Of a stretch of DNA of 64,000 nucleotides, positions 60,701 to 64,000 are shown one piece after another; the first letter of the stretch is position 1; each line of letters opens with the position of its first letter. The DNA is from Pyrrhoderma lamaoense (taxonomy: Eukaryota > Basidiomycota > Agaricomycetes > Hymenochaetales > Hymenochaetaceae). Location: the NCBI GenBank assembly GCA_002794735.1, contig NBAZ01000002.1:248001-312000 (forward strand). The letters run 5' to 3'. The translations under genes and the position numbers were made by a program. The notes under the pieces were generated by a model. That model saw nothing but the letters and a program-made list of their open reading frames with translations, did not search any database and was not told the origin of the DNA.

Positions 60701-63700
60701 AAAATTCTAACTTCGCTATCTCAGTCACCTTCCTTCCAAAACATCGCTACCCTGATTGACCGTAGCCGGGAATCAACCATGATTTTAGATGGATTTGTTC
60801 GCTTGCTAAGTACACCAGCTTCAGATGACGTAGGACTTGCAGAGGAATGGGTTGACTTGTGGACTGGTGCAGGAGCTCCAGATCTGGATGATGATCAGAA
60901 TCTCTTTCCACAAGCCATCCGGGTCGCGATATTGGACCTCCTGCTGCATGGTACCAAGCATAACAAATCTTCTTCACTTGCATTCTTGATTCTCTTTGGA
61001 AAGAAATCTCCTGGAAATCAAATTCAAGACCTCATGCTCTCGGAGCAAGAGTCAACTGCTTGCATGTAGTTCTCAACCTCCTAAGTGCTGGCATACCAAG
61101 ACTGAATGTTAAGGATGACAGGAAGAGACGAAGATCTAGCAAGTCTGTACCCTTATTCCAATCGCAGCCCGTCTTAGCGGAGAAATTATACAAGCTACTT
61201 TTACAACTATGTGAACATTCACGTACAAGTGCCTCTATGATGCTGTATCTTAGGACAAGGGAAGACTTCTTTGCTCGCCACCTTGCAGCAATGGCTGTAC
61301 ACGTGCCAAAAGATATGCGAGAACCATTCATTGAAGTTCAATATGGAGATGGATCTCGGGTTTTAACGACCTGTACGACTCTCAAAGCATTCTTACAGTG
61401 TCGTGCTTGGCTCCTGGATCTTGTTTCTCTTGAACTACACGTGTTGACTAGCAAAGGACAAAATCAGCGCGTCAAAGATCTATTAAACATCTTATTCGGG
61501 ACATCAGGCGCGTTTCAACAGCCAGAGAAGGATTGGGAGCATGATATTTTCCGTCCCTTCCATGATGTAGGACAATCTCGTATTCGAATTATTGAACTAT
61601 TTCAATCCCTCGAATTTGAATGGTACGATAGTGTCACAGTCACCCCTGTCGACCTACAATTTTACAAAACACTTAATCTACAAGCGTGCATTCGTCCCGA
61701 TGAAAATGGTTGTGAAGTCGTGGATCGGACGGCTGTACTCGAGTTACTCAGTAATGCCCGAAGAATGTTGTTACGCCAAGGACAGATTTCATCGTCAGCG
61801 CATAATGCCCAACTCGAACTGGAGACAAAGTATATTCTGACAAGTTGTGTCGTGGAGAATAATCGTCGAGAAGTCCAGACAGCTCTCAATGCCGGTTATG
61901 AATCTTGGAAGAGAATGACAGATATCGTCCTTACCAAATGTTTTTCAAGGCTACCTCGTGATCAACGTGAAACTATGTTATTTGACTTGTTACACGTTAT
62001 CCCTCCCGTCATTCGTCTCCCTGCTTTACCTGAAGCTTCCGCAGCTATTCTGTCTGAGGTTTTGTTATTGTTAATCACGAAGCTACGAGAAGAAAGGCGG
62101 CAGGCCAACCTTCTCTCAACTTCCGAGTCTCTGGAGGCGAGTGCTTTGCCTAACGAGCGCATGTCAACTCTTCTTAGGCACATGATTGACATCATATTGG
62201 ACAAGAACAGAAGGGAGTTAGTCCGTGGGAACGTATATGCTGCCCTTACGAACTATTTGCACCTAGTCATGCATTGTTATAATGATCAGTTACTCATCAA
62301 GGGCTCTGGTTTGATGTCAGACAGCTCGCTTTCTTCGTTAGCTTCAACGATGAGCTTATCAAGTAGCTCCTCTTTGGCGTTGGATGTGACTTCCTTTGCA
62401 ATCATGAAACAGTCGCTCGACCGCCTTGTGCAAACGGTTTCTAAAGATGCTATTGATGGGACCGAGGTTTGGAAAACTGTGGCATTTTCACTCCTAGAAT
62501 CCCTCGCTAGGCTTTCGTGGCTAGATACAAAACAGCTAGTCCTCGGTACTCTGGATCGTTATGGGTTACTATCAAACTTTGCATATTCTGTGAGTGATGC
62601 AGATCCAGCTTGCAAGATGTCCTGCGTCCAGAGCCGGATGACTTGAATCCGCTCTATGTATATGAGGCGAAGATGGCTTTCTTCATTCGCCTCGCCCAAA
62701 CGAGACAAGGAGCAGAAAGGCTCTTAGATAGTCGTATATTACAAATGCTAGCTCAAGCCGATTTCCTGGATGCGAGACCGGAAGGTCCAGATGTAGATTC
62801 GAGTATGATTCTGAAGCATTTTTATAATGACAACTAATTTTACTAAAGTAATTAATTAGGTAGCAGCAGTTTCTTACCCTCAGTGTTGAGTCGTTACCAT
62901 CAACTATTGACCCCGTCTCTGCAATTTGTTTCAACTCTCGTTGCAACGCTTGGATCGAAGCATGCTGTAGCATCGAGACAGGTATGTTTCAACCTTGTTT
63001 CAATCTTGTTGTATACGCTGATGTGTTTCGAATCTCAAGGCAATTGATTTCTTATATGGTCATAGAGATACTTTTGTCATTATGCTCAAGCAAGAATCAT
63101 CACTGGCTACTTTATCTGTAATCGAAGAATTGGATCTCCTAATCACACTTTGTTCCTTGGTTGTTTCTTCCGTTTCACAAACGGATTTTGTACGTGTTCT
63201 AACATAATCTCTGATGTAAACGACTAATCTAGTTTTTAGGTTGCTACTAACAGCGGCTTTGGAAGTCTACATAATGCTGTTTTAGGTGTCGCTTCTAGGA
63301 TTATTGGGAATGAAAAATGGATATCCTTGATTATGCCTTCGGATGAGACTGAGGCTCTTGAATACAATACTCCTGCCCCAGGTAATAGTATGTGTCTATC
63401 TGAAATTACCAATTACTAACGTAAAGAGAAGATGACAGCGGAAAATCAAAATTCGCTATAAAAGTGCGACACGGCGTTCAGAAGTTACAGAAATCAGTTA
63501 TTAGCTATCTTTCAGCAGCTTGTAGTGTAAATGGTTGGTAAACATAGTATATTTCTGCATCCTTACTGATACAGATCTAGATCCTGAATTGGTTGTTGTA
63601 TTGTCTCCATCTCTTTCAACTCGACGAGATGATCGCCCAGGTGGAAGCTCAGGTACTATAGCATATCTTTCAGATCTGATGCATAAGTCTAAACACTTTT

Positions 63701-64000
63701 TACAGTCCCACTAGCTTCAATAAGAGACACTGTCTCAATAACTCTAGACCTTTGTGAGGAACTTCTCGGAACAATGAAAGAAATTAATGATATTTCCACT
63801 GAGCTCGACCACCGAGATCTCGTACGGGTTGACAACGTAGAAGAGGTAATTATGATTTCTCTTGTCAATACGAATTTTAGCTGACAAAATCATCAATAGC
63901 TAATCGAAGGGGTGGATCGTGATGCCATCCGAAGATTGGATGTTGGGCAACGTCGTGCGCTTGTTTGTAAAGTCCTTGAGCAATCAAATAATTTGAGGCG
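57719..64000 (+). CDS. NUP192: Inner-ring nucleoporin Nup192/Nup205 (partial at window end)
   Basis: Starts at the ATG at 57719; exons 57719-57890, 57958-58377, a long exon from 58428, then further exons to the right edge, where the frame is still open (RALVCKVLEQSNN). The N-terminal motif GRTLAVNSEFALQVSFLSQQ and the later SLLYERRTLAYAFYYASRSG are characteristic. Nup192 is a large alpha-solenoid scaffold of the inner ring of the nuclear pore and essential in yeast. Within conserved sequence two single-base losses split the frame: near 61044 (one G lost, ahead of ARVNCLHVVLNLL) and near 62605 (one T lost, ahead of LQDVLRPEPDDLNPLYVYEA). Because the gene should be essential and single-copy, these are likely sequence errors. 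Confidence 0.9.

Overview
The window is nuclear DNA from a basidiomycete fungus, most likely an Agaricomycete. The genes are split by many 45-110 nt GT-AG introns and have short UTRs. They include families typical of mushroom-forming fungi: a C2-NACHT-WD40 NLR, tandem TKL-type kinases, a Kre9/Knh-like GPI-anchored cell-wall protein, F-box proteins and a hemerythrin-like HHE protein. I found no bacterial operons, CRISPR arrays, tRNA or rRNA genes, and no intact transposon.

Layout. 0.4-1.9 kb (+): PAR32/DUF3602-like protein. 2.6-8.0 kb (-): large NLR with C2, NACHT and fourteen WD40 repeats. 9.4-10.8 kb (+): His/Gln-rich disordered protein. 12.5-12.9 kb (-): small unrecognised gene. 13.1-14.0 kb (-): hemerythrin-like protein. 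16.4-17.7 kb (+): short-chain dehydrogenase. 18.8-19.7 kb (-): SFT2 Golgi transport protein. 20.0-22.2 kb (+): TKL kinase with a C-terminal C1-like zinc finger. 22.6-26.8 kb (+): importin-13-like karyopherin. 27.3-30.0 kb (+): tyrosyl-DNA phosphodiesterase with ubiquitin-interacting-like motifs. 30.3-34.3 kb (+): tandem pseudokinase-kinase. 34.3-40.8 kb: large gene-free stretch rich in simple sequence and strand-biased tracts. 40.8-43.6 kb (+): TPR-like/F-box protein. 46.3-47.5 kb (-): F-box protein. 48.9-50.5 kb (+): an unrecognised, partly readable gene. 51.0-51.7 kb (-): Kre9/Knh-like GPI protein. 52.3-52.6 kb (+): lysine-rich small protein. 52.9-53.7 kb (+): MsrA. 53.9-54.6 kb (-): QCR6. 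54.9-55.3 kb (-): 84-aa hydrophilic protein. 56.1-57.5 kb (-): M28 aminopeptidase, divergent from 57.7 kb to window end (+): NUP192/NUP205 nucleoporin, running off the right edge.

The genes do not form a metabolic cluster. Most are housekeeping: nuclear transport (importin-13-like, Nup192), Golgi traffic (SFT2), respiration (QCR6), DNA repair (TDP1) and oxidative repair (MsrA). Among them sit two signalling or possible self/non-self recognition genes, the NLR and the tandem kinase.

The strongest global signal is technical. About eighteen small frameshifts, almost all loss of one base and many in short homopolymers, interrupt conserved genes, including Nup192, which should be essential. This looks like under-polished sequence rather than mass pseudogenisation. 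Gene models that cross these points should be read as interrupted by probable sequence errors.
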